Part shown: in pieces, positions 7,017 to 13,168 of the stretch | How positions within the stretch are numbered: position 1 is the first letter of the stretch | Layout: each line of letters opens with the position of its first letter | Source of the DNA: Bacillota bacterium | GTDB taxonomy: Bacteria > Bacillota > Clostridia > Christensenellales > UMGS416 | Direction of reading: 5' to 3' | Length of the DNA stretch: 13,657 bases | Assembly (NCBI GenBank): GCA_023410875.1 | Contig: JAEYPH010000092.1 | Coordinates: forward strand, 1 to 13,657 | The notes under the pieces: model-generated | What the model was told of the DNA's origin: nothing | The model's input: the letters and a program-made list of their open reading frames with translations, nothing else | Database searches by the model: none | Position numbers and translations under genes: made by a program

Positions 7017-7637
7017 GTGATGAACGGCATCTGGGCGGCCATGATTCTGCTGAGCGTGGGGTGCGCCGCGGCCACCGGCCGGCTGGACGCGCTGCTGGGC
7101 GCATCCATGGATGGCGCAACGGCGGCCATTGGCCTGTTTCTAAAGCTGCTGGCAGTGTATGTGCTGTGGTGCGGTATATTGGAAATCTTAAGTGACAGCG
7201 GCCTGGCTGACCGCTTTGCGCGGCTGCTGCGCCGGCCGCTGCGCTGGCTTTACCCCGGCGTGCCGGCGGAATCGGCTGCGGCGCGCCAGATCAGCATGAA
7301 CATGGCGGCCAACATGCTGGGCGTGGGCAACGCCGCCACGCCGGCGGGGCTGGAAGCCATACGATTGATGAAACCGCTCTCAAAAGAAAGAGACGAAGCC
7401 TCCGACGACATCTGCATGCTGCTGGTCGTCAACTGCTCCTCCATGCAGCTGCTGCCCACCACGGTCATCGCCTTGCGCCAGGCGGCAGGCTCCGCCGCGC
7501 CGGCGGACATCCTGCCGGCGGCGCTGCTGAGCTCTTTGGGTGCGGTCATCTTGGGCGTGCTGGCCGCCAAAGCGCTGGCAGGGCTGCAATGGAAAAGCGG
7601 AAAAGAGAAAGCTACGGCTGCGCAGCGTGCTTCTTGA
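7017..7637 (+). CDS. spmA: SpmA-like nucleoside-recognition (gate) domain membrane protein
   Basis: A 206-residue membrane protein. SpmA acts with SpmB in the spore-forming cell and is needed for full dehydration of the spore core. The gate-domain hallmark MAANMLGVGNAATPAGLEA is at about 96-114, and a second conserved stretch with VVNCSSMQLLPTTVIAL at about 137-153. Hydrophobic helices lie near 5-20, 35-58, 132-152 and 165-188. GGGGAGGG precedes a GTG (7017) by eight bases; the ATG directly after it (7020) is an alternative start. SpmA is normally followed by spmB, but here the next gene is on the opposite strand and overlaps this one tail to tail by 26 bases. SpmA function is inferred from family similarity. 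Confidence 0.8.
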   Translation: MMNGIWAAMILLSVGCAAATGRLDALLGASMDGATAAIGLFLKLLAVYVLWCGILEILSDSGLADRFARLLRRPLRWLYPGVPAESAAARQISMNMAANMLGVGNAATPAGLEAIRLMKPLSKERDEASDDICMLLVVNCSSMQLLPTTVIALRQAAGSAAPADILPAALLSSLGAVILGVLAAKALAGLQWKSGKEKATAAQRAS

Positions 7638-7857
7638 GTGCCTTGGCCAATTGGTCGGGGCAGGAGGTGCCGTTTTGACACTGTATGCCCTCCAGCAGCG
7701 CGATGACCTCGCCCACCGGGCGGCCCTGCACCAGCCGGGCCAGGCCCTGCAGATTGCCTCCGCAGCCGCCCTCGAACCGGCAGGCGGTCACGACGCCATC
7801 TTGCACTTCAAACTGTATGTTGCGGGAACAGGTTCCCTTGGTCGCATATCTTTGCAT
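7612..7857 (-). CDS. TSCPD domain protein, TIGR03905 family
   Basis: An 81-residue cytoplasmic protein of unknown function. The family pattern is clear: C10, then GVVTACRFEGGCGGNLQGLARLV (21-43 region) and GIQC...TSCPDQLAKAL (57-74). Five cysteines (10, 26, 32, 60, 66) suggest metal binding or redox chemistry. The same TSCPD element occurs at the end of some ribonucleotide reductases, but no reductase is present here. Length is normal for the family. The ATG lies two bases after the stop of the DUF4364 gene, so the pair is probably one transcript; the ribosome site (AAAGG) is weak, which fits coupled translation. Its 3' end overlaps the spmA-like gene. Confidence 0.85.
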   Translation of the reverse strand: MQRYATKGTCSRNIQFEVQDGVVTACRFEGGCGGNLQGLARLVQGRPVGEVIALLEGIQCQNGTSCPDQLAKALKKHAAQP

Positions 7858-7859
7858 GG

Positions 7860-8414
7860 TTACTTGCCTTTCACGATTTGTGCTTCATCCCGGGTCAGCT
7901 CGGAGATCAAGCCGGCATAGAGCTGCTCGCCCCGCTCGCGAAACCGCTGGCACACGCCCTCGGCGGCTGCGGCAGTGGCGGCGGACAATTGCAGCTCCAG
8001 CAGCGTCTGCAGGTTTTCGGTGATCCGCAGGTGGATCGGATATTCGCTGGCCGAATCCTGTGAATATTCGGCGCTGATCTGAAAAGAACGCTCCAGCGCC
8101 ACACGACGCTCGGCGATGCGCGCGTCGATGGAGGAACGGACGGGCAGAGGAATGCGGCTTTTGAGCAGCGAAAGCACGCCCAGGCCGTCGGCGGTCACGC
8201 TGAACAGCTTGCGCCCATCCTGGTTGCGCTCGGCCAGCAGCTTTTCATCGCAAAGATCCCGCAGGTGCTGCTCCAGGTCGAAATACAGCATCCAGTTGTT
8301 TTCCTGGTTCAGCTTGACGATCTCGTCGTGCTCCAGCCCCATGCCCATGCGTGAAATTAAAAAGAGCAGGATCAGCCGGTTGCCGGCAGGATCGGGTTTG
8401 ATCGTGTATTTCAT
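7860..8414 (-). CDS. DUF4364 family winged-helix-like protein
   Basis: A 184-residue cytoplasmic protein matching the clostridial DUF4364 family, thought to be a winged-helix DNA-binding regulator; function is not established. The N-terminal half (about 10-85) has a helix-turn-helix and a wing, including LEQHLRDLCDEKLLAERNQDGRKLFSVTADG. The C-terminal half is predicted mixed alpha/beta and helical. No Shine-Dalgarno site is present. Instead a perfect extended -10 box (TGGTATAAT) ends six bases before the ATG, which predicts transcription starting at or next to the start codon (leaderless mRNA). It is followed two bases later by the TSCPD protein gene. Confidence 0.85.
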   Translation of the reverse strand: MKYTIKPDPAGNRLILLFLISRMGMGLEHDEIVKLNQENNWMLYFDLEQHLRDLCDEKLLAERNQDGRKLFSVTADGLGVLSLLKSRIPLPVRSSIDARIAERRVALERSFQISAEYSQDSASEYPIHLRITENLQTLLELQLSAATAAAAEGVCQRFRERGEQLYAGLISELTRDEAQIVKGK

Positions 8415-8420
8415 AAACCC

Positions 8421-8429
8421 ATTATACCA
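8421..8429 (-). promoter_or_regulatory. extended -10 promoter, predicted leaderless start for DUF4364 gene
   Basis: TGGTATAAT on the minus strand is a perfect extended -10 element. Only GGGTTT separates it from ATG, so the +1 position falls on the A of the start codon. The -35 region is not well conserved. Confidence 0.65.
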
Positions 8430-8498
8430 AAATCGCTGGCCTTCGTCCTGTGACTTTCATCCTATTTCAGCATAAATCGCGCTTCGCGACAAATAATA

Positions 8499-8531
8499 AG
8501 AAAAACCGCCCGGCGATTGTGGTCGCCGGAC
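8499..8531 (-). terminator. rho-independent terminator, probably of the spore protein transcript
   Basis: CCGGCGA and TCGCCGG (8510-8516 with 8523-8529) form a perfect 7-bp stem with a six-base loop. On the minus strand it is followed by GCGGTTTTTCTTATT. The nearest upstream gene on that strand is the SASP gene, 210 bases away, implying a long structured 3' end. Confidence 0.75.
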
Positions 8532-8596
8532 GATCAACAGTCCGCGTATTCAATCACTAAAGGGGCGCATAAGCGTCGAAAGTGATTTGTTGGTTC

Positions 8597-8626
8597 CGCC
8601 CGCGATGCCTTTTAGCATCGCGGGCG
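8597..8626. repeat. perfect 12-bp hairpin with six-base loop
   Basis: CGCCCGCGATGC pairs fully with GCATCGCGGGCG around the loop CTTTTA. Neither side has a T run, so it is not a standard terminator. It may be an RNA structure in the SASP 3' region or a dispersed palindrome. Confidence 0.8.
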
Positions 8627-8683
8627 TCCATAGGCGCGGCCGGGCTGTAACGAATATATGCGCGAATGATCACCGGAATATTC

Positions 8684-8719
8684 CCCGCGTGAAGCCGAGG
8701 GAACACGCGGGTTCCCTCG
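8684..8719. repeat. two mutually exclusive hairpins
   Basis: CCCGCGT (8684-8690) pairs with ACGCGGG (8705-8711). CGAGGGAAC (8696-8704) pairs with GTTCCCTCG (8711-8719). The second pairing uses neighbouring and shared bases, so only one can form at a time. The palindrome GGAATATTCC abuts the left side. Confidence 0.7.
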
Positions 8720-8740
8720 ACTTTCCGGGGTTGTCAGACC

Positions 8741-8962
8741 TTACTTGGAGCCGGAGAGCTGCTGTTGGCCCAACGCGACCAGTTTCTTGGTCATGTTGCC
8801 GCCAACGCGACCGCAGTCACGGCTGGTCACGTCACCCCAGCTTGTGCCGTGGGGAACGTTGATGGCCAGTTCGGACGCAATCTCGTATTTCATGTTATAG
8901 AGGGCGTTCTTGGCTCCGGCCACCAGAGGCTTTGCATTGCTGATACGGCTAGGAATATCCAT
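8741..8962 (-). CDS. alpha/beta-type small acid-soluble spore protein (SASP)
   Basis: A 73-residue DNA-binding protein that coats spore DNA and is degraded at germination. The first family signature KYEIASELAI (25-34) contains the recognition site of the germination protease GPR. The second, SRDCGRVGGNMTKKLV (47-62), is the conserved DNA-contact block. Length and order match the family. A GGGAGG site nine bases before the ATG fixes the start. No clear forespore sigma-G promoter was identified. A 7-bp inverted repeat (8980-8986 with 9022-9028) lies just upstream of the ribosome site. The internal cysteine (C50) is an unusual residue for the family. It is transcribed alone, with its terminator about 210 bases downstream. 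Confidence 0.92.
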   Translation of the reverse strand: MDIPSRISNAKPLVAGAKNALYNMKYEIASELAINVPHGTSWGDVTSRDCGRVGGNMTKKLVALGQQQLSGSK

Positions 8963-9090
8963 TCGGTTGTGCCTCCCTTCGCTGATTGACTCTTTGTGAG
9001 CCTTGCACTACTAATCTGTCCATCAGCGGGGGGCAAAACCGTGGTAAAAGTTCGAGCAAAATGCACATCGGCGGCGGCGCTGCCAGCCCT

Positions 9091-9121
9091 TGGCGCGGCC
9101 AGCAAATGCCAAGCCGCGCCA
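9091..9121. repeat. 9-bp inverted repeat between HPr-like and SASP genes
   Basis: TGGCGCGGC (9091-9099) pairs perfectly with GCCGCGCCA (9113-9121) around a 13-base spacer. No T run follows on either strand, so it is only a weak terminator candidate for the HPr-like gene. Confidence 0.6.
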
Positions 9122-9198
9122 TGACGGGGTTATGCGTGCGGACGCACATCAGTATGTGACAGTTCACCCGCCAAATCCCTTTGTATATGGAAAAGAAA

Positions 9199-9435
9199 TC
9201 AGATCAAAAAATGCGTCAAAGCCGCCAGCAATTCCGACACGTCGCCGGTGTAGGCGTCCAGCAGCAGCGGCTGGCTCAGGTCCAGGCTCAGAATGCCCAG
9301 AATGGACTTGGCGTCCACGACATAGCGGGCCTGGCGCAGGTCGATATCATAGTTGAATTGCGAAACGATGTGGCACAGCGCCTGCGCCTCCTTGACGTCG
9401 CGCACCCGCACGTTCAGCGTGTGTACCTTGCTCAT
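9199..9435 (-). CDS. HPr-like protein lacking the active-site histidine
   Basis: A 78-residue cytoplasmic protein. The segment YVVDAKSILGILSLDL (about 38-53) matches the conserved central block of HPr phosphocarriers, including the region around Ser46, and the last helix fits too. The expected GLHARPA-like segment with phosphorylatable His15 is absent, replaced by VRDVKEAQALC. It therefore cannot pass phosphate by the normal route; a regulatory or binding role is inferred, as in other degenerate HPr-fold proteins. The start is set by AGGAGG six bases before ATG (9433-9435); an upstream in-frame ATG has no such site. The ATG overlaps the stop of the lipoprotein metallopeptidase gene as ATGA, so the two are translationally coupled. 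Confidence 0.8.
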   Translation of the reverse strand: MSKVHTLNVRVRDVKEAQALCHIVSQFNYDIDLRQARYVVDAKSILGILSLDLSQPLLLDAYTGDVSELLAALTHFLI

Positions 9436-10622
9436 GGGTTGCCTCCTGCTTTTGCTTTTTGTTTGGCCAGCCATTGCCCGAAGCCCAGCTCCATGGCGTC
9501 GGCGCCTAGCCCGAGCCCTTCGGCCAGGGCCTGCGCCGTGCGCTGCTGTGTGGCTTCCAGCTTTTCCGCGGCGGTCACGGCGATGCGCCCATGGCGCTGC
9601 ATGGATTGCAGCGTCGTCCGCATGCTGTCCCAGCCGCTGGTATCCATCAGAAAAGCGGCCAGGGCCTTGGATGTTGCATAATAACGGGTCACGGCGGCGG
9701 TGTCCGAGGGGTCTATCTTCTCCAGATCGATGACGACCTGGTCGGCATAGCGGTTCATGGGGCCGGCCAACTCCTGGGCTGTGAGGCCTTGGGGATGCCG
9801 CAGACTGCCCCGGGAATCCTCCAGCAGCCCGGCCATGCCCTCCTGCAGCCAGTAGGCGGCGTTGTCTTGGCTTAGGTCGCTGAGCATGCAGTGCACGCTT
9901 TCGTGCAGCAGCATGCGTTCATACTGCTGGAGGGATACCCCGCCATCGTGGAAGAGCTTGATGGCCTCGCCATACTCGTGCCAGCCACCCACCCAGACTG
10001 GCAGGTCCAGCTTGATGGACTGCAGGAAGGTCTGCCGATCATCATAGAGCTTGACGACGAACCCCTGCGACGGGCGGTAACCCAACTCCTCCTGCAGCGC
10101 GGCGGCGTTGCGCGCCTGGGACTTGCACAGCTCGCCGGCCAGCCGGGCGCCGCGGGGTTGATAAAGCACCTGCACGTCGCCCTGGCTGACGCTTTGAAAG
10201 TCCGGCCCGGCCCACAGCAGCAGCCCGTCGGCATAGCGCATCCGGGCGGGGAAGGTGCAGGCGCGGCCTTCGCCGCCCAGCCGGTAGCGCTGGCGCACGG
10301 TGGCGGTCACGTCGTCACCATCTCGGCGCACGTCTGCCGCGCTCAGCGTGAAGCCGGTCGCGTCCACGCCCTTGGCCGCGCGGATCAGGTTGCGCTCCTC
10401 CACGAGCAGCGTGGTGTCATCTGGCGTCACCGTGGCCACATAGGCGGCCTCGTCGCGGGCCTCCACCGCTGCGACCCTGCGCGCCAGCAGGGCGTCCACA
10501 TCCCGCGCCGCGGCCAGGTCTTGCGCCGGAGCGCGGGTGCAGGCCGCCAGCGCCGCAGCCAGCAGCACAGCCAGCGCCAGCCCGGACGCCCCTGGGGCGT
10601 TTTTCCATGGTTTGCTATTCAT
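9432..10622 (-). CDS. lipoprotein metallopeptidase, peptidase MA (gluzincin) type
   Basis: A 396-residue secreted lipoprotein, predicted to be a zinc peptidase outside the membrane. The signal peptide ends in ALAAC with the lipidated cysteine at 28. Residues about 35-150 resemble a small NTF2/ketosteroid-like or beta-rich accessory region. The catalytic part has HESVH (240-244) and a downstream glutamate in WLQEGMAGLLE (E261), the HExxH...E arrangement of gluzincins and peptidase MA-like proteins. The natural substrate is unknown. No good ribosome site is seen: AGGA lies only two bases from the ATG. A -10-like TATACT ends eight bases before the ATG, which suggests a very short leader. It is divergent from a padR operon and coupled to an HPr-like gene. 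Confidence 0.85.
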   Translation of the reverse strand: MNSKPWKNAPGASGLALAVLLAAALAACTRAPAQDLAAARDVDALLARRVAAVEARDEAAYVATVTPDDTTLLVEERNLIRAAKGVDATGFTLSAADVRRDGDDVTATVRQRYRLGGEGRACTFPARMRYADGLLLWAGPDFQSVSQGDVQVLYQPRGARLAGELCKSQARNAAALQEELGYRPSQGFVVKLYDDRQTFLQSIKLDLPVWVGGWHEYGEAIKLFHDGGVSLQQYERMLLHESVHCMLSDLSQDNAAYWLQEGMAGLLEDSRGSLRHPQGLTAQELAGPMNRYADQVVIDLEKIDPSDTAAVTRYYATSKALAAFLMDTSGWDSMRTTLQSMQRHGRIAVTAAEKLEATQQRTAQALAEGLGLGADAMELGFGQWLAKQKAKAGGNP

Positions 10623-10628
10623 TATCCT

Positions 10629-10777
10629 ATAGTATATCGCAGACCGTCCGCAGTATCTTGCGATGTTCCTCTATTTTTCTTCTTTCTTTTTTGAAAAACA
10701 CCTATTGCATTTCGTACAGAATATGATATACTCGCAGTAGTGAACATCGTACAGTAGTTGTGGGCGCGCACTACGAT
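10629..10777. promoter_or_regulatory. divergent control region with mirrored repeats (candidate PadR operators)
   Basis: Between the peptidase and padR starts, GATATACT occurs on the plus strand (10725-10732) and on the minus strand (10631-10638). GAACATCG occurs on plus (10742-10749) and minus (10661-10668). TCGTACAG is directly repeated at 10712-10719 and 10747-10754. ATCGTA (10746-10751) and TACGAT (10772-10777) form an inverted pair. PadR regulators often bind dyads over their own promoter, so these are candidate sites; which one is bound is not known. Confidence 0.5.
10705..10732 (+). promoter_or_regulatory. promoter of the padR operon
   Basis: TTGCAT (10705-10710) and the extended -10 TGATATACT (TATACT at 10727-10732) are 16 bases apart, a strong sigma-A-like promoter. 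The predicted leader is about 70 bases and ends in AAGGAG before the padR ATG. Confidence 0.75.
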
Positions 10778-10809
10778 ATGATGACACTTAAATCGACAAG
10801 GAGCATGCC

Positions 10810-11139
10810 ATGAACATCCAATTCAAAAAGGGTGTGTTGGAGCTGTGCGTGCTGTCGATGCTTGCGGCGGGAGACCGGTACGGTTATGATCTGGCCAGCC
10901 ATCTGTCCGAGTCCATCGACATCTCCGACGGCACCATCTACCCGATCCTCAGAAGGCTAAAGGCAGAAGGGTTTGTAACAACCTATCTGCAGGAGGCAAG
11001 CGGCGGTCCGCCGCGAAAGTATTATGCGCTGACCGACAGCGGCCGGCGCGAGCAGCAGGCGCTGCGCGGCGAATGGCGCAGCTTTGTAGGCAGTGTAAAC
11101 GGCATCATTGGGGAGGAATCCGATCATGCGCAAGATTGA
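10810..11139 (+). CDS. PadR family transcriptional regulator
   Basis: A 109-residue winged-helix repressor. The family core is clear: GVLELCVLSMLAAGDRYGYDLA (8-29), recognition-helix region SDGTIYPILRRLKAEGFVTTY (39-59), and the wing with GGPPRKYYALTDSGR (65-79). The helix after about residue 80 would be the dimerisation arm. This short form is the type commonly found before DUF1700 and DUF4097 genes. AAGGAG lies about seven bases upstream of the ATG. It is the first gene of a three-gene operon and overlaps the next by 14 bases. It probably represses its own operon and perhaps the divergent peptidase gene; the ligand or signal is not known. Confidence 0.92.
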   Translation: MNIQFKKGVLELCVLSMLAAGDRYGYDLASHLSESIDISDGTIYPILRRLKAEGFVTTYLQEASGGPPRKYYALTDSGRREQQALRGEWRSFVGSVNGIIGEESDHAQD

Positions 11140-11689
11140 TTTCATGCAGACGCTGGAGCGGGCGCTGACGCCCCTGGCGGTGGAAGAACGCCGCGACATT
11201 CTGGCGGATTTCGAGGAGCACTTCGCCTCCGGGCAGGCGTTGGGCAAAAGCGAGGAAGAAGTGGCCCGGGAACTGGGCGACCCCCAGGCGCTGGCGGCGC
11301 AATATGTAGAGCCCGCGCCGCAGGTGGCTGCCACGGAAAACACGTCGGTGGCACAGGGCATCTTTGCCTTTTTGGCTTTGCTGCTGTTTGACGCGATCAT
11401 CGCACTGCCGGTGCTCAGCGTGCTGTTCTCGCTGTGGGTGTCGCTGTGGGTGGGCGCCGTTTCGCTGCTGGTGGGCGGCATGGGCGGTATGGTCATGGCC
11501 TTGGGGCCGTGGCTGCTGGACCCCAGCGGGCTGACCCGCGCGGGAATCTTCCTGCTGGGCATGGCGGCGCTGGCGCTGTCGGTGCTGTGGGGCATCGGCA
11601 TGGTATTCGTGACCAAATGGTGTGCCCGGGGGCTGATGGCCTTCCTGCGCGCCCATGTACGCATCGTAAAAGGAGGATCAAAGCAATGA
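11126..11689 (+). CDS. DUF1700 (HAAS domain) membrane protein
   Basis: A 187-residue protein with a cytoplasmic helical HAAS-type signalling domain (residues 1-62) showing the family pattern RRDILADFEEHFASG...GKSEEEVARELGDP. It is followed by hydrophobic helices at about 78-100, 102-127 and 139-164. HAAS domains are thought to link PadR regulators with membrane events. The start is the ATG at 11126, nine bases after GGGGAGG; a TTG six codons earlier lies before this site and is rejected. The gene starts inside padR (14-base overlap) and ends overlapping the DUF4097 gene by four bases (ATGA), so all three are translationally linked. Confidence 0.9.
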   Translation: MRKIDFMQTLERALTPLAVEERRDILADFEEHFASGQALGKSEEEVARELGDPQALAAQYVEPAPQVAATENTSVAQGIFAFLALLLFDAIIALPVLSVLFSLWVSLWVGAVSLLVGGMGGMVMALGPWLLDPSGLTRAGIFLLGMAALALSVLWGIGMVFVTKWCARGLMAFLRAHVRIVKGGSKQ

Positions 11690-12582
11690 ACACAGAGAAC
11701 CTGAAGAACGAAGTCAAACGCATCCGCCTGCACCATGTGGTGCTGCTTTGCGCCGGCGTATTCGTCGCCTTCGCCATACTGGGCGGCGTGCTGCTGGCGC
11801 TGGGTGGCGGACTTAGGCCCAACATTGGCGATTGGGGGATGAACCCTCTGGCTGCCGGCCAGCGCTATGAAATCAACGAGAATCAACCCTTGGACCTTTC
11901 CGGTATCACCGAAGTTGTGATGAAGACCGTATCCGGGGAGATTGACCTGAGAAACGGCGACGGCCTGGCTCAGTTGCAGGGCGTGTGCGTCACAACCGGC
12001 GACCCTGTGAAGCTGGTTGTCAACCGCTCCGGCAGCACGCTGAATGTGGAGGTCGTATATCCGAAGTTCAACATCAACGTATCCACCAACTGCCGCCTGA
12101 CCGTGACGCTGCCTGCCGATTATACCGGCGACGTGCAGATGCACAGCGTCAGCGGCGAGATCCTCGCGGGGAACATGGCGCAGAAGCTGGGCCGCGTCCG
12201 TATCGAAACGGTATCCGGCGACGTGGATTTCCGTGCGGAAGGGGCTTCGCAGCTCTCGGTGAGCACGACCTCCGGCGAAGTGCGCGTACAGGACGCTGCC
12301 TATGACATCGACGCCAAGACCGTATCCGGCGAAGTGTACCTGAACTGTGCCGCCGCCGGAAATATACAGGTGCAGACGGTGTCCGGCGAAGTATCGGCGG
12401 CGCTGCCCCGCGACGCGTCTTGTGCGCTCAACTTTTCCTCGGTGTCCGGCGATTTCCGTTCCAGCCACAGCACGCTGGGCGTAAGCTCTGCGGATCGCAG
12501 CTTCCATGGCAAGCTGGGCGCAGGGGAGAAGACCCTACAGGTCAACACGACCTCCGGCGATCTCACGATCTCGGAAAGATAA
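11686..12582 (+). CDS. DUF4097 repeat protein (putative adhesin-like beta-helix), membrane-anchored
   Basis: A 298-residue protein with a short cytoplasmic N-terminus, one membrane helix (about 18-42) and an outer repeat domain. Eight motifs of the form (T/S)(V/T)SG(E/D) occur at about 81, 154, 175, 194, 211, 231, 251 and 288, spaced mostly 17-21 residues apart in the second half. This is the DUF4097 / DUF4098-like stacked beta-strand pattern, probably a beta-helix. GGAGG lies nine bases before the ATG (11686-11688), which overlaps the DUF1700 stop; the open frame upstream of this ATG is a shadow. The family is common after PadR-DUF1700 and is linked to envelope stress; the exact function is unknown. 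A terminator follows 18 bases later. Confidence 0.92.
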   Translation: MNTENLKNEVKRIRLHHVVLLCAGVFVAFAILGGVLLALGGGLRPNIGDWGMNPLAAGQRYEINENQPLDLSGITEVVMKTVSGEIDLRNGDGLAQLQGVCVTTGDPVKLVVNRSGSTLNVEVVYPKFNINVSTNCRLTVTLPADYTGDVQMHSVSGEILAGNMAQKLGRVRIETVSGDVDFRAEGASQLSVSTTSGEVRVQDAAYDIDAKTVSGEVYLNCAAAGNIQVQTVSGEVSAALPRDASCALNFSSVSGDFRSSHSTLGVSSADRSFHGKLGAGEKTLQVNTTSGDLTISER

Positions 12583-12599
12583 ACGTGATGATCGACAAG

Positions 12600-12634
12600 A
12601 TTACCGCCGAACTCGCGTTTGGCGGTAATTTTTT
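12600..12634 (+). terminator. rho-independent terminator of the padR operon
   Basis: ATTACCGCC (12600-12608) pairs perfectly with GGCGGTAAT (12621-12629), followed directly by TTTTT. It lies 18 bases after the DUF4097 stop. Confidence 0.92.
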
Positions 12635-12733
12635 ATCTGTTTTGGCAAATGATTCTCCTTGCGGGCAGAGTGGCGCGGTGTTACAATTCAGTTGTTTTCC
12701 ACGGCTCCCTGGCTGCCACGATGAATTTGTCGC

Positions 12734-12761
12734 TTGATTTCCCGGCGTCTTTGTGTATAAT
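12734..12761 (+). promoter_or_regulatory. promoter of tRNA-Val
   Basis: TTGATT (12734-12739) and a perfect TATAAT (12756-12761) are 16 bases apart. The -10 ends 14 bases before the mature tRNA 5' end, so the precursor leader is short. Confidence 0.75.
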
Positions 12762-12775
12762 AAGGAATGCGACAC

Positions 12776-12852
12776 GGGATCATAGCTCAGCAGGCTAGAG
12801 CGCCACGTTGACATCGTGGAGGTCGATGGTTCGAGCCCATTTGATCCCACCA
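12776..12852 (+). tRNA. tRNA-Val (anticodon GAC)
   Basis: A complete 77-base cloverleaf: acceptor GGGATCA/TGATCCC, D arm GCTC/GAGC, anticodon stem CCACG/CGTGG with loop TTGACAT, variable AGGTC, T arm GATGG-TTCGAGC-CCATT (one G-U pair), discriminator A and encoded CCA. The anticodon GAC reads GUC and GUU valine codons. It is a single tRNA gene with its own promoter. Confidence 0.95.
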
Positions 12853-13045
12853 AAACTTAATATCCTGGGGTGTGCGTTAGCCTCGCATAAAAACCCACGT
12901 ATCATAAACGGGAGCCCGGGTCCTGCACGGATGTCATGCCTTCTCGCAAAGGAAGACAGAAGCTGCAGGCAGAGCACCCACCTGCCGGAGAGGCGGGTGA
13001 TTTACGCGGGGTGGACGGCACCGTGGGATATCAATGTGAACGCTT

Positions 13046-13076
13046 GGGGCTGTCTCCTTTGGAGACAGCCCCTTCG
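13046..13076 (+). terminator. perfect 12-bp hairpin, possible terminator
   Basis: GGGGCTGTCTCC pairs fully with GGAGACAGCCCC around TTT. On the plus strand TTCGCTATTC follows, a poor T run. It could end the tRNA-Val transcript about 195 bases after the gene; a role as a plain palindrome is equally possible. Confidence 0.5.
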
Positions 13077-13080
13077 CTAT

Positions 13081-13168
13081 TCGCCGCCGACGCTGTTGCG
13101 TCGTCGGCGATTTGGATGGCTTTACTTGCTGCTTGTTTGCCCGCTGGCGATAACCGTCGCCAGCGGGC
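13081..13168. repeat. two large hairpins with six-base loops
   Basis: 13081-13092 pairs with 13099-13110 (12 bp, one mismatch, loop CTGTTG). 13139-13150 pairs perfectly with 13157-13168 (12 bp, loop TAACCG). The second has the core GGCGA-N6-TCGCC, which also occurs in the terminator at 8510-8529. Neither is followed by a clear T run. Confidence 0.7.

Larger units (their letters stand above)
8415..8740. other. hairpin-rich intergenic region without a gene
   Basis: No protein with family features was seen on either strand. Besides the promoter and terminator listed separately, the stretch holds a short TCGCG-CTT-CGCGA hairpin (8478-8490), a perfect 12-bp hairpin (8597-8626), the palindrome GGAATATTCC (8675-8684) and two overlapping hairpins (8684-8719). 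It probably includes the 3' untranslated region of the spore protein gene. Confidence 0.6.

Noticed and set aside
8597..8626. Perfect hairpin considered as a second terminator
   Set aside because: No T run follows on either strand; kept as a repeat instead.
10957..12507. 516-codon minus-strand open frame across the padR operon
   Set aside because: It is a shadow of three clear genes on the plus strand; the translation is rich in His/Arg/Ala as expected from antisense of GC-rich codons.
12563..12853. 96-codon minus-strand open frame beginning VGSNGLEPSTSTMST
   Set aside because: It is the antisense of tRNA-Val, a well-known source of false protein annotations.
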